Shown in pieces: positions 51,193 to 60,311 of a stretch of DNA of 61,725 bases. The notes under the pieces were generated by a model. It saw only the letters and a program-made list of their open reading frames with translations. It was not told the origin of the DNA and searched no databases. The DNA comes from Blautia sp. (GTDB lineage Bacteria > Bacillota > Clostridia > Lachnospirales > Lachnospiraceae): contig JAFWGA010000033.1 of assembly GCA_017515325.1 (NCBI GenBank), positions 1-61,725 on the forward strand. Direction: 5' to 3'. The position numbers and the translations under genes are program-made. Numbering within the stretch: the stretch's first letter is position 1; each line of letters starts with the position of its first letter.

Positions 51193-52317
51193 TTACTGCG
51201 GTAATCTCTCATCTGACATCAAAGAATTGATTTTATGGTCAATGAAAAGAGAAATTCTGTCAATGAAAGAGACCATTCGAATTTCGATCAGGTATTTTCT
51301 CATCAATTCTATGATAGTGCATCCGACAAAAACAGTGACAATCGCCATCACAGAATAGGGAATCAGCAAATGGCTTTCAGCATATGCCGCACTGGGGAAA
51401 AGTGTCTTCCATAGAAATTGGCGGACATATTCGTTTTCATGAATGAGATACACCCCAAAAGTAGCCGATGCCATGGTGTTAATCCATTTGCTGTATCCTG
51501 CCTTTATCTTTGTGAAGCCAAGAAGCATCAATACCGCTATCACCAGAGCAGGAAGCTTTTGCATAGGATCATAAAAGAAGGTCGCACGGACTCCAAAGAA
51601 AGGGATTTTTGTACCCAAAACATCCAATATTACTGTGGATAAAAAGGTCAGGAGAAAGCAAGCAAGGGAAAGCCCGATCCATTTACCGCCTGTTAAATCA
51701 ATTTTGCATCCAAAAATCCTGATGTACCCCGCTATGGCATATAGGGTCATAAACCAGAGCAAGGAATTGCACTGAAAGTATTCCCCTGTTAAGGTAGGTA
51801 TCACGCTCCACAGCAGTACCAATAAGGTAAGAAATCGCATGTACTGTTTTTTATCAAAGGAAACTAACAATCGATTGATATAGGGGAATAACAGATACAG
51901 AACAAAATATGTACTGGCAAACCACCATCGGGAAAAGGTAACAGGGGCAAGAGCCCATATCAGTTTGATCATGCCAAAGGGCTCTTTTCCAAAGAGGATA
52001 AAAATCAGAAAAAAGATTACAGAATAAAAGAAAATCTGTCCCCACAGCTTCATCAATCTGGAGGTTTTCATTGTCTGTTGGGAAACCAGAAAATACCCTG
52101 TTATAAGCACAAAGACATTCACGCCGATTTTTCCGCCAACTACGGCAAATTGAACCCATAATCTGTTAACCGAAATTTGCTCCAGCGGATAATCGAACCC
52201 ACTATGTGACGCAAAATGGTGGGCTACAATCAACAGCATCGCGATCATGCGCAGCAGCTCAATATTGGATTGACGCTGCTCCTGTTTGCCTGTCATAATT
52301 TGTGATTTAGATTGCAT
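51193..52317 (-). CDS. Membrane acyltransferase (acyltransferase_3 / OatA-like)
   Basis: The 374-residue product has about ten membrane segments and the family start NIELLRMIAMLLIVAHHFASHSG, with the catalytic-type histidine in AHHF, and SRWWFASTYFVLYLLFP. Such proteins O-acylate surface sugars, peptidoglycan or exopolysaccharide, or modify phage receptors. AGGGGA precedes the ATG. It starts 47 bases after a truncated AAA-ATPase gene and begins the accessory AT-richer region. Confidence 0.85.
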   Translation of the reverse strand: MQSKSQIMTGKQEQRQSNIELLRMIAMLLIVAHHFASHSGFDYPLEQISVNRLWVQFAVVGGKIGVNVFVLITGYFLVSQQTMKTSRLMKLWGQIFFYSVIFFLIFILFGKEPFGMIKLIWALAPVTFSRWWFASTYFVLYLLFPYINRLLVSFDKKQYMRFLTLLVLLWSVIPTLTGEYFQCNSLLWFMTLYAIAGYIRIFGCKIDLTGGKWIGLSLACFLLTFLSTVILDVLGTKIPFFGVRATFFYDPMQKLPALVIAVLMLLGFTKIKAGYSKWINTMASATFGVYLIHENEYVRQFLWKTLFPSAAYAESHLLIPYSVMAIVTVFVGCTIIELMRKYLIEIRMVSFIDRISLFIDHKINSLMSDERLPQ

Positions 52318-52363
52318 CTTGTTAATCCCCTATTCTGAATTATTATGTTACTCATTGGTTCGG

Positions 52364-53584
52364 TTACTTCCATTCCGGACTCTTGGTAGATGTTTTGAAT
52401 TCATCCAATATCTCTTTGTTTGGTATAAAGACCTCGCAAGCAGTATCGTCATAGCCAAGATATCCAAGATGAATCAGGAGAGAAAGTACATCGTCCCTGC
52501 CATGGAAAGTGGTCATATCATTCTGGTATGTTGAAGCATCCATTTTTATTTTCCCTCCGTCCATCAGGAGCGCGACAGCATCCTTCAAGCCATCAAAATC
52601 TTTTCTGATATATTCGGCAAGTGCTTCATAGGTCTCTGTGTTATTCCAGTAGTCCTTTATCACGCCTGTGATCATAGCTTCCACCACTGACAAAGGACTA
52701 TAAAGGGCATACCTTATCGCCTTAGGCGATTGGCCAGCCTCCTTCAGCTCCTTGTGGTTCGGATCCGGTGGAATAATGTCACTGACCTCGTAGCCGTCAT
52801 ACCAGTTCCTTATCCCGTCATAGTTTCTTCCGTAACGCTTGCACAAAGCCTGTACTTCACTCTCGGTAAATCCGGTAAACCGAGCCAGCTGCCTGGGAAA
52901 CATCATGGAATACTCCGTAAACATATTCAAAGCCGAATGCTTCCCGTATTTCTTAATAGGCAAAATCCCGGTGATATAAGCTAATGCAATATATGGCTTA
53001 TCTTTCATCCAGTCGCGAAGAAAATCGAGATATTCAGTATGCCCGCTTTTGTCTTCTTTACGGATCCGGAATACAGCATCCCATTCATCAATAACAATAA
53101 CCATCTGGATTCTCGTCGCTCTGTAGAATCTGTCCATGCTGTAAAATAAATCGGTGGAATCATATTTTACTTCCGGATAGGCTTCGTTCATTTCATTCAG
53201 AATTCTCGCCTTTAGGATAGACAAGCTTTCCGTGACTGTCCTGGTCACATTTATGAAATCCGTCATCACCAGCCGGATCACATCAAACCTTCCAAGATAC
53301 TCATCCCAATGGATTCCCTTTTCTCCCAACCGCTCAGACGGGCATCCGGCCAGCTTCCTCCTCGCAAATAAGCTTCTGCTGTCTGCTTCTCTATCATAAT
53401 AGGCACAGATCATATCTGCTGCCATCGTTTTTCCGAATCTTCTGGGACGGGAAACACTGACATATCGCTGCTGTGTATTAACAACAGTATTCAAATACTG
53501 TATCATATCTGTCTTGTCAATAAAGATTCTTGAATTAACAGCCATTTGATAACTGTCTTTTCCCGGATTCAAATATGTTCCCAC
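52364..53584 (-). CDS. AAA-ATPase-like family protein, C-terminally truncated copy
   Basis: The GTG start at 53584 has GGGAGGGAGAGG upstream. The 406-residue product closely parallels the 15018 copy: VDKT-type IDKTDMI, SRPRRFGKTMAADM, VIVIDEWDAVF, GILPIKKYGKHSALNMF and NKEILDEFKTST. It stops after EWK, where the 15018 copy goes on for about 150 residues with the PD-(D/E)XK nuclease. The nuclease part is gone and the acyltransferase starts just beyond, so a deletion or insertion removed it. It may still bind ATP or partners. Confidence 0.8.
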   Translation of the reverse strand: MGTYLNPGKDSYQMAVNSRIFIDKTDMIQYLNTVVNTQQRYVSVSRPRRFGKTMAADMICAYYDREADSRSLFARRKLAGCPSERLGEKGIHWDEYLGRFDVIRLVMTDFINVTRTVTESLSILKARILNEMNEAYPEVKYDSTDLFYSMDRFYRATRIQMVIVIDEWDAVFRIRKEDKSGHTEYLDFLRDWMKDKPYIALAYITGILPIKKYGKHSALNMFTEYSMMFPRQLARFTGFTESEVQALCKRYGRNYDGIRNWYDGYEVSDIIPPDPNHKELKEAGQSPKAIRYALYSPLSVVEAMITGVIKDYWNNTETYEALAEYIRKDFDGLKDAVALLMDGGKIKMDASTYQNDMTTFHGRDDVLSLLIHLGYLGYDDTACEVFIPNKEILDEFKTSTKSPEWK

Positions 53585-53812
53585 TGCAGCCTCTCCCTCC
53601 CCATAAACCCATTCTTATGTTGACCCATTATTCTATATAGATACCATAGCATGGATTCTGCAGACATCCGCTTTAACTATTTTCAGTTTTCCATAAGCAT
53701 CATAGAATGTCAATCCCCCAATCATTGAAAGCTCTTGGAATCCTTTTCCCCAACCAAAGTCTTCTCGTCTCCGCCTCGCCATCCTCCTATCATTCTATAC
53801 CTGTAAAAGCCA

Positions 53813-53844
53813 CAGCCCCTGCCAAATATTTGTAGCAGGGGCTG
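53813..53844 (-). terminator. Terminator of the prepilin operon
   Basis: CAGCCCCTGC and GCAGGGGCTG with a 12-base loop, then on the minus strand TGGCTTTTAC. It lies 17 bases after the last prepilin gene. 53585-53812 holds no other feature that I see. Confidence 0.8.
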
Positions 53845-53860
53845 CAGGGATTGGATTACA

Positions 53861-56149
53861 TTATTTTGTATAATTGAGAACGAACACTTCCGGTGCAGGC
53901 CAATCACCGTAGTGGGTATAAACAAAAAGATCTGACCAAGAAGCCACATTTGGCGGGAGTTCCTCCGATGGATTCAGCTCTCTCACTGTCTCCAAACTAT
54001 ATTTTCCTTTGTAATACTCCACCAGAGAAGCATCATATGCCCTGGCTGGGTACCAACTATCCTCTGCTTCTACAAAACTATTGTAAGTATCCGTATTAAG
54101 GTCTATCGGTATAATCTGACTTTTATTTTCATCCAGCTTATACCCATCCATTGGCAGCAATTGCCCTATCCCCCCTTCGGTTTCAGGGCTTTCATTGATC
54201 ATACTGAAATAATAGTTACCAGTAAGTGACGACGGTGACCCACTTCCAAGAAAAGCAAAAACCGCAGCATCCTCTTTCGTCTGATCAATCAACCCAGTCG
54301 CGTAGCAGTTTTTGATACTTCCACTGGCACTCCCCACAAAACCTCCAACTTTAGCTCCCGACACTGAGCAAGTCGAATAGCTATTTTTTATTTCTGAACC
54401 TGTGTATTTACCAACCAAACCTCCTGCTGTACCTCCCGTCACATCATAGGAGTGACCAGCTATCGAAATCCATTCTGGATATGACCCGTTCTTTGTATGC
54501 CCTGCGGCGTAACAGCCCGTAATCGTGCCACTTGCCTCTCCAATCAGGCCACCGGCAGTTGTGTTCCCAGCTACAATTACTACTGCAGCACTATACTGAG
54601 CAGAACCACCGATCATATTACCAATCAAACCACCGGCAGTGGGCGCTATAATATTCTTGGCTGCCGAATTTGTACTGTTCCTTGCCAGAACATTGGTTAA
54701 GGTGCAGTCTCCTATTGTCCCCGCCAAGCTGCCAGCGCTGGTTGTTCCCGTAATAGAGAAATCGATCAGCTCGAGATTTTTAATCTCCTTAACCGAGTTT
54801 GTAGAACCAAACAGGCCAGCATTATCGATGTCATTCACAGCAACATCGGAAATACTATGATTCTTTCCATCATAGGAAAGCGAATAGTCAGGCTCAATCG
54901 GCATATAATAACCTGGTGCTGTACTTTTTGAACCGTCACAATCAAAAATAGTGACGGGTTCATAGTCCTCCCTATCCGGCGCTTCTCCGCTTATGCTCTT
55001 TGACTCGATCTTTCTAATTCCTTTTTGAAACTCAATCCAGCTGAAGCTATCCGTCTGCTCAGCCGCTTTTATCTTTATCGTATCCGATGAGTCATTCGCT
55101 TTCAGATTCGATATACTCTCGTCCAAATTCTCTAAATGACGGATGTTTCCAATATATGCAGTTTCCTTTGAGCCGTCTATACTGTCAAATAAGCTATTCG
55201 TGACGCTTTTCGGACTATAGGCTATATTTGTTAAAAACTTCGTACTGTAAGCCACAGCCTGAATTTCAATATCCTCTCCAGGAATAAAGCTTCCCTTGTC
55301 AGCTGAGATATTGCCAAAGTGCATAGCTGATGACGTAACATCATCCAAGATTACGGTATAATTGTTATCATAAAATATTATATGAGCTGCATCCTCCGAT
55401 ACAGCCTTCAATTCATAGGCCTTTTGCGCTTTACTGTCCAGCCCTGTGATAATCAGCTTCAGCTGAGCATCCGAAATTCCACTATTGGGATTTGTCACCT
55501 CGACATAGAGCTTCTCAGCATTTACAACCTTAATTGACGGAGCCTGAAGGGTTGTCGATGGGAGAAGTGCCGCATCTGCGCCACCATACCATCCAAGAAT
55601 ATGACTATTCCAGTTTTTCCGATCATTCTTATGGCTCACTGAATCAGTATCTCTTAATGCAAGAACAGCATCATAATCGCTATCTGCAAGCGCATAATTG
55701 AATTGTGTCGGCGAACCATTTCGTGTGCAATAGAACACATCCAATACAAGCCCGGTGTTCTTCTGGTATCTGACAATATAGCTTCCACCACCACGCACTG
55801 TTTCGTCCAAAGAACCAAAGGGAAGTATTTGCCCCAAGATAGAGGAATCCGAAATATTCCCATTAACCGTAAAGTAATATACTTCCTTCCCTGAATCCTC
55901 AGTAGCCGTTTCTTGTGTGCCAAAGCCTGAGCTTGTCATTCCTAAATATCCAGCGCCATAAGCAATCGTGAGATGATTCTGTGCCGCAACGTAGATTTCT
56001 TTCGCGATAGCATCGCGTTCCAATTGGCCTAGCGTTCTCTGATAATTCCAGACAGAAACAAACGCAACGCCACTAAGGACAGCAATAATGGCGACAACAA
56101 TAAGCATTTCTGCCATAGTCATTCCGAGTTTATTATTTAGCTTCTTCAT
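53861..56149 (-). CDS. Giant prepilin with GLUG-repeat ectodomain
   Basis: The start at ATG 56149 follows GAGAGG. The 762-residue product starts with a class III/IV-type prepilin leader: KKLNNKLG then MTMAEMLIVVAIIAVLSGVAF, with Glu at position 5 after the cut. A pilin-like region (about 40-200) precedes a two-part beta region (about 200-400). From about 445 to 615 there are GLUG-type repeats (AGLFG, AGSLAG, GGLIGN, GGLIGE, GGLVGKYTGS, GGFVGSASGS), as in surface adhesins and glycan-binding proteins. A pilin stem fused to an adhesin-like body suggests a tip adhesin or a pseudopilin presenting a large head. It is the last gene of the four-gene operon. Confidence 0.8.
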   Translation of the reverse strand: MKKLNNKLGMTMAEMLIVVAIIAVLSGVAFVSVWNYQRTLGQLERDAIAKEIYVAAQNHLTIAYGAGYLGMTSSGFGTQETATEDSGKEVYYFTVNGNISDSSILGQILPFGSLDETVRGGGSYIVRYQKNTGLVLDVFYCTRNGSPTQFNYALADSDYDAVLALRDTDSVSHKNDRKNWNSHILGWYGGADAALLPSTTLQAPSIKVVNAEKLYVEVTNPNSGISDAQLKLIITGLDSKAQKAYELKAVSEDAAHIIFYDNNYTVILDDVTSSAMHFGNISADKGSFIPGEDIEIQAVAYSTKFLTNIAYSPKSVTNSLFDSIDGSKETAYIGNIRHLENLDESISNLKANDSSDTIKIKAAEQTDSFSWIEFQKGIRKIESKSISGEAPDREDYEPVTIFDCDGSKSTAPGYYMPIEPDYSLSYDGKNHSISDVAVNDIDNAGLFGSTNSVKEIKNLELIDFSITGTTSAGSLAGTIGDCTLTNVLARNSTNSAAKNIIAPTAGGLIGNMIGGSAQYSAAVVIVAGNTTAGGLIGEASGTITGCYAAGHTKNGSYPEWISIAGHSYDVTGGTAGGLVGKYTGSEIKNSYSTCSVSGAKVGGFVGSASGSIKNCYATGLIDQTKEDAAVFAFLGSGSPSSLTGNYYFSMINESPETEGGIGQLLPMDGYKLDENKSQIIPIDLNTDTYNSFVEAEDSWYPARAYDASLVEYYKGKYSLETVRELNPSEELPPNVASWSDLFVYTHYGDWPAPEVFVLNYTK

Positions 56150-56176
56150 ATACAAAATCCTCTCTGGCCGCTGTCC

Positions 56177-56767
56177 TCAATTCGATATCACCCGAATTGA
56201 CAGGTTACCTCTCGAAGAAAGACCTTTGCTTCCCGATTCTCGATCTATCGATAATCCTTTGAATGAGATAATACCATTTATATATTCAACTGAGTCGTAG
56301 GTGACATACAGGTCTTGCGTTGAAGCCTTGGATGAAATCAATGGAACCGGAGCATAGTCTGCACTCAGTCCCTCTATACTATAATAGCGTTGGAACATGA
56401 TCTCCTGTTTATTACCGAGATCGGAGTCCACATATATTTTTGATGAGGTTCCCCTGGTCGGATTATAATAGGTGATAATTGTTCCGGCCTTCGCGTTCTC
56501 TCCTGGTTGTGGATCTTGCACCTCCACATTCTGTGCAGTTCCTAATTCATTCCTCAGAGTGGATATGGTAGTAGACAGCAGCACCTCTGCATTGGATGCA
56601 AGTACAACCTTCTCATAGGCATTCTTCGCCACAGGAATTCCGGTTGCAACGATGGTAGATACCATGAGTAAGATTAAAACTGCCAATAAGGTCTCTGCCA
56701 AGGTAAACCCTTCGTTGGATTGCAGTTTCCTTTTCATTTTCTCATCCATATTCCTCACTTCACTCAT
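56177..56767 (-). CDS. Minor prepilin (type IV pilin-like, PulJ/GspI class)
   Basis: The product is 196 residues from ATG 56767, which overlaps the previous stop (AATGAGTGA); ATG 56749 is another choice. The leader ends SNEG and is followed by FTLAETLLAVLILLMVSTIV, with Glu5, the best prepilin signature of the four. The C-terminal part is small and beta-rich, and shows no cysteines that would give the usual disulphide loop. It is probably a pseudopilin or minor pilin that helps to start assembly. Confidence 0.8.
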   Translation of the reverse strand: MSEVRNMDEKMKRKLQSNEGFTLAETLLAVLILLMVSTIVATGIPVAKNAYEKVVLASNAEVLLSTTISTLRNELGTAQNVEVQDPQPGENAKAGTIITYYNPTRGTSSKIYVDSDLGNKQEIMFQRYYSIEGLSADYAPVPLISSKASTQDLYVTYDSVEYINGIISFKGLSIDRESGSKGLSSRGNLSIRVISN

Positions 56768-57098
56768 TCTTCATTTCATATGCAATGACTGGTTTTTTGC
56801 TGAACTGATCATTCTTGAAATATGTAATCGGGTAGTTTTGCTCTTTGATAACACTGGAAGAATCAGTAACAATGATATCCCCAGTTCCAATACCTGCTCC
56901 TATTTTCTTTATAACTACACCGGAATCCTCTTCGTTTGCAGAATAATATTCATCCAGTTTCTCTCGACTCCTGACAATAATGCCTGAAGATGTAGACATC
57001 GCTGCTGCCAGCATGACAAGCGCAAGAGCGGCAATAAGAAGAGAAATAAGAGTCTCAGCTATAGTCTCGCCAGCCTGGCTGTTCAGTTTCTTCTTCAA
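56760..57098 (-). CDS. Minor prepilin, short (GspH/I-like)
   Basis: The TTG start at 57098 follows GGGGG 11 bases upstream. The 112-residue product starts KKKLNSQAG then ETIAETLISLLIAALALVMLAAA: position 1 is Glu rather than Phe, but Glu5 and the hydrophobic stem are kept. Only about 75 residues follow. It overlaps the next gene by 8 bases. Together with its neighbours it fits a four-protein initiation complex as in type II secretion and type IV pili. Confidence 0.75.
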   Translation of the reverse strand: MKKKLNSQAGETIAETLISLLIAALALVMLAAAMSTSSGIIVRSREKLDEYYSANEEDSGVVIKKIGAGIGTGDIIVTDSSSVIKEQNYPITYFKNDQFSKKPVIAYEMKNE

Positions 57099-57120
57099 CT
57101 TTTCATCATCCCCCTTCTCT

Positions 57121-57924
57121 TCAGGAGCCCGTCTTAATCCCGATCAAAGTCCACGTCAATGTTGTAATTGAGATTTCAGTCGTTTCCGTGTTTACCTTAT
57201 AGGAATTCCCACTTACTGCTGTTGAAGATACATTCTCCGTTTTTGTACTCGTCGTAAACCCCTTGTCTGCCCCCAATTGCATTACCAAAGTATAGCGGCT
57301 TCCTGGGTTACTGGGGATATCCTTTTCTTTATATTTATTATACATCGTCAGTATAATATTTCCATCTGCATCCAAGTCTTCCAAAATCGTCACAGCAATG
57401 GCGTCGTAGTCCAACCCGATTTCTGGTTTGGAAAAAAATGACGATGTAACCGTAAGTTCTCTTTTGTTGATATTTGATGTTGTCCCATCATAAATATTTT
57501 TAGCGGCATCCTTCTGAATGCTATCAATTGGACTTACGCCACCTACTTTATTACCGTCAACCAGATCTTCATCCGTAATCTCTGAAGCCTTCTTATCAGC
57601 CACAATATATACTGTTTTTTTCGCCTCTCCCTTTACTGGTGCACCAGCCACTCCATCTGTGTAAGTCGTTGAATATGGAGTCTTAACCATCTCCACAATT
57701 GATACCGTTGGATTCTTTTTAAATACATTCTTCAGCAACTCAGCCGCACTTGTCACGGCATAATATCTCTGGTCTGCCTCAGCTATCCCACTCATCCGCC
57801 CGGACGCTGCTGTGGCTGCTGTAAGTATCACTGAACACAGAACGGCACAGACAAGAAACAAAAGCAGAGCAAAGGTAATCGAAGCCCCCGCCTGGGAGCT
57901 AAGCTTGTTTTTTATCCCATTCAA
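57121..57924 (-). CDS. Atypical prepilin or class III pilin-like first gene of the operon
   Basis: I place the start at TTG 57924, 10 bases after AAGGGGG; ATG 57966 has no ribosome binding site. The leader LNGIKNKLSSQAG is followed by ASITFALLLFLVCAVLCSVIL: a clean hydrophobic stem, but no Glu5. A 200-residue soluble body follows (residues about 60-268), with VYIVADKKASEITDEDL and a terminal LTWTLIGIKTGS. Missing Glu5 is known in GspK-type pseudopilins that cap the complex, and it is the natural candidate for that role. Family placement is inference. Confidence 0.65.
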   Translation of the reverse strand: MNGIKNKLSSQAGASITFALLLFLVCAVLCSVILTAATAASGRMSGIAEADQRYYAVTSAAELLKNVFKKNPTVSIVEMVKTPYSTTYTDGVAGAPVKGEAKKTVYIVADKKASEITDEDLVDGNKVGGVSPIDSIQKDAAKNIYDGTTSNINKRELTVTSSFFSKPEIGLDYDAIAVTILEDLDADGNIILTMYNKYKEKDIPSNPGSRYTLVMQLGADKGFTTSTKTENVSSTAVSGNSYKVNTETTEISITTLTWTLIGIKTGS

Positions 57925-58041
57925 TCTGACCACGCCCCCTTCTGAATAGTCGGGTTTCTTTTGCATCTATACCAACAAGGACTTTTCATCAAATATAGAA
58001 TTGACAGAAAAGAAGAGAGAATTCCCTTTACTGATATTCGA

Positions 58042-58071
58042 ATTATACCAAATATCTGCCTGCTTTTTCAA
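58042..58071 (-). promoter_or_regulatory. Promoter for the prepilin operon
   Basis: On the minus strand, TTGAAA (58071-58066), an 18-bp spacer and TATAAT (58047-58042). With the terminator at 53813 it bounds a complete four-gene unit. Confidence 0.75.
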
Positions 58072-58109
58072 GTACAATGACCCGGAGCAGATTTTTATTT
58101 TGAGTCTTT

Positions 58110-59768
58110 TCATAGCTTTTTTACCAAAGCGCTTTTCCTATAAAAAGCAATTCCATAGCAATAGACCTGATAATCCTCCAGTCCTCTGGCATACTGCTGA
58201 TCTACGATCTGCTTCAGAGCCTCCTCGCAGTCATGTTCCATCCTGGCTGCACTATCCGATTTCTTTGCTTCTATGATAAGGATACGCCGGTTATCATCAT
58301 CCGTCAGTCTGATGTCCGGGCGGCCAAGTCCGTGCTCTTTGTTGCTTTCCACTTCATACCCTCTGCCAGCGAATATTCCTGACAGAAATGCATGATAATA
58401 GTCTTCATGATAGTCCATATAGCTTATGGTCTGCCAGAGAAGATCAGAAATTGTTTCTGAAGCTGTCTTCTCATCGCCATCCCACAGCGCCTTCATCACA
58501 GACTTCTGTTTTGCATCTTCTACGTGGTCACAAAAATACTTCACCACCGTATCCTGAAATATACCGGCAATTTCCCGATTCGGAATCTTCAGCGAAACCG
58601 TAGCCCCTTCTTCCTCCGGGTTTGCTTTTGTGAGATATCCTGTCATCAGAAGGACGCTCCATAGATTGTCCTCTGTTTCGAAGAGACTGTCATAGGTAAG
58701 CTCATCGGAAATGGTCTGTGTAATTGTCCCTCCATTCATCAAGGTTTCGAATTTGACCTTGACACGAAATTCTGTTCGTTCCACAAAATCCCGAATGATA
58801 CCATTTCCACTGGTATTCTTCCAGTAATTCTTGGGAAGTGAATTATTGCGCTTCAAAAGGGCGGAGACATAGTTCACGACGTCCCAAGGGCAATAGACGG
58901 CTTCATTTCCGAAGATATATCCATCATACCACGCTTTCAATACCCCGGCTTTCTCTCGTCGATCAGCAGCTTCGAGAAGCTCGTCTATTTCCTCCTGGGT
59001 AAAGCCGAAATATCCGGAAAAATCCTCATCCAGCACGGAATATGCTGTAAAATTATTCACTCCGGTAAAAAGACTTTCTTTTGCAATCCGCAGGCATCCG
59101 GTGACTACGCCGAATTTCAGATAATCATTGGATTTAAATGCCATACTCATCATACTGCGGATCACTTCAAGCATCTGGGGATAATACCCTTCCCCGTCTT
59201 TTTTCTCTTCATTCGCCTTTGCCAGAGGAACATCATATTCATCGATTAAAAGGATGGCCGGTCTGCCATAATGTGCCGCCATCATACGGGTCAGCGTTTT
59301 CAGAGAATTCTGCACATCAGCATCTGAAGCGGTTTGCCCGCGCAGACGCTCGAACAATTCTCTGTCGTAAAGGTCAACCTTATCACTTGCTGCAAGAAAT
59401 GCATGTTTTTTACACGTGTCCGCGATAACCGTTTTCAGCTTTCCAAATGCTCCGGAAAAGGTCAGACCTTCCACATCTTTAAATGAAAGGAACAGTACCG
59501 GATACTGATTCATCCATTGTTTGCAGAAGTCCTGATGTTTTGATATCCTCAGCCCTGCAAACAGCTCTCTGCTGTCACAACTGATATCAAAGAAATTCTC
59601 GATCATGCTCATCATGAGTGTTTTGCCAAAACGCCTGGGACGGGTAAACAGCGTAACCTTGCTTTTCCTGTCATGAATCAGTTCATATACCAGATCTGTC
59701 TTGTCTACATAATAGCTGCCATCCCTTCGAAGTTCACTGAAATTTTTATCATTGAGTCCGGTACTCAG
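58110..59768 (-). CDS. AAA-ATPase-like / PD-(D/E)XK nuclease protein lacking a normal start
   Basis: The conserved frame begins upstream of the first ATG (59615), because Walker A FTRPRRFGKT and the typical YYVDKTDLVYEL lie before it. The open frame continues past the DUF4256 stop without an ATG, GTG or TTG in frame; CTG 59768 is the only start-like codon. Domains: ATPase region (Walker B ILLIDEYDVPL) and a C-terminal nuclease with GLGRPDIRL and ILIIEAKKSDS. From CTG it would be 552 residues. The start was probably lost by deletion at the junction with DUF4256, or translation is coupled. It is a different subfamily from 15018. Confidence 0.65.
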   Translation of the reverse strand: MSTGLNDKNFSELRRDGSYYVDKTDLVYELIHDRKSKVTLFTRPRRFGKTLMMSMIENFFDISCDSRELFAGLRISKHQDFCKQWMNQYPVLFLSFKDVEGLTFSGAFGKLKTVIADTCKKHAFLAASDKVDLYDRELFERLRGQTASDADVQNSLKTLTRMMAAHYGRPAILLIDEYDVPLAKANEEKKDGEGYYPQMLEVIRSMMSMAFKSNDYLKFGVVTGCLRIAKESLFTGVNNFTAYSVLDEDFSGYFGFTQEEIDELLEAADRREKAGVLKAWYDGYIFGNEAVYCPWDVVNYVSALLKRNNSLPKNYWKNTSGNGIIRDFVERTEFRVKVKFETLMNGGTITQTISDELTYDSLFETEDNLWSVLLMTGYLTKANPEEEGATVSLKIPNREIAGIFQDTVVKYFCDHVEDAKQKSVMKALWDGDEKTASETISDLLWQTISYMDYHEDYYHAFLSGIFAGRGYEVESNKEHGLGRPDIRLTDDDNRRILIIEAKKSDSAARMEHDCEEALKQIVDQQYARGLEDYQVYCYGIAFYRKSALVKKL

Positions 59769-60289
59769 ACAAGAATATACCCTCTGAATCCGCGCACAGA
59801 ATAGTAGGAATCCGCGCCGTTGTGAAAAGTGAACACGGTATCATAGCGGCGTTCGCAGAACAGCGCGCCGCCCTTACTGCGGATATCATCTGGTGTAGCG
59901 ATCCAACTTGACGTTTTCAGATCAAATGAGTCGAGACTTTGCAGTCGACGATAGAGTTCCTCCGTCATCATCGAAACGCCAATCTCTTTCGCTTTCCGTT
60001 CGGCGCTGCCTGACGGTGGGTTTTTAGTGCGCCCATGCAATGCCTTTTCGTCATAGCACAGGCTTCTGCGCCCGACGGGCGATTCCTTTGCGCAGTCGCA
60101 GAAAATGAGTTTTCCCGTCTTTACGTCATAACCCATGGTGTCCGGCTCACCGCCGCTTTCCTCCATCTTTTGCAAAACCGCGATGGCAGCGGGAGCCTCA
60201 CGCAGCCTATGCTCCACCTCGGACCATTCCAGACCCGGATGAAGATTCCTGTGTTCTAAAAACCTCGTTTTCAGTATTTCCAACATCAT
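59765..60289 (-). CDS. DUF4256 domain protein
   Basis: The start at ATG 60289 follows AGAGGTGAGC. The 174-residue soluble product has the family pattern: HPGLEWSEVEHRL, GGEPDTMGYDVKTGKLIFCDC, SPVGRRSLCYDEKAL, SSWIATPDDIRSKGGALFCERRY and SYYSVRGFRG near the end. Length is normal, so its 3' end is complete, and the stop overlaps the next frame. Function unknown. It may share a unit with the acetyltransferase genes upstream (about 20 bases away). Confidence 0.85.
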   Translation of the reverse strand: MMLEILKTRFLEHRNLHPGLEWSEVEHRLREAPAAIAVLQKMEESGGEPDTMGYDVKTGKLIFCDCAKESPVGRRSLCYDEKALHGRTKNPPSGSAERKAKEIGVSMMTEELYRRLQSLDSFDLKTSSWIATPDDIRSKGGALFCERRYDTVFTFHNGADSYYSVRGFRGYILV

Positions 60290-60311
60290 GCTCACCTCTA
60301 TAAATCCCGAT

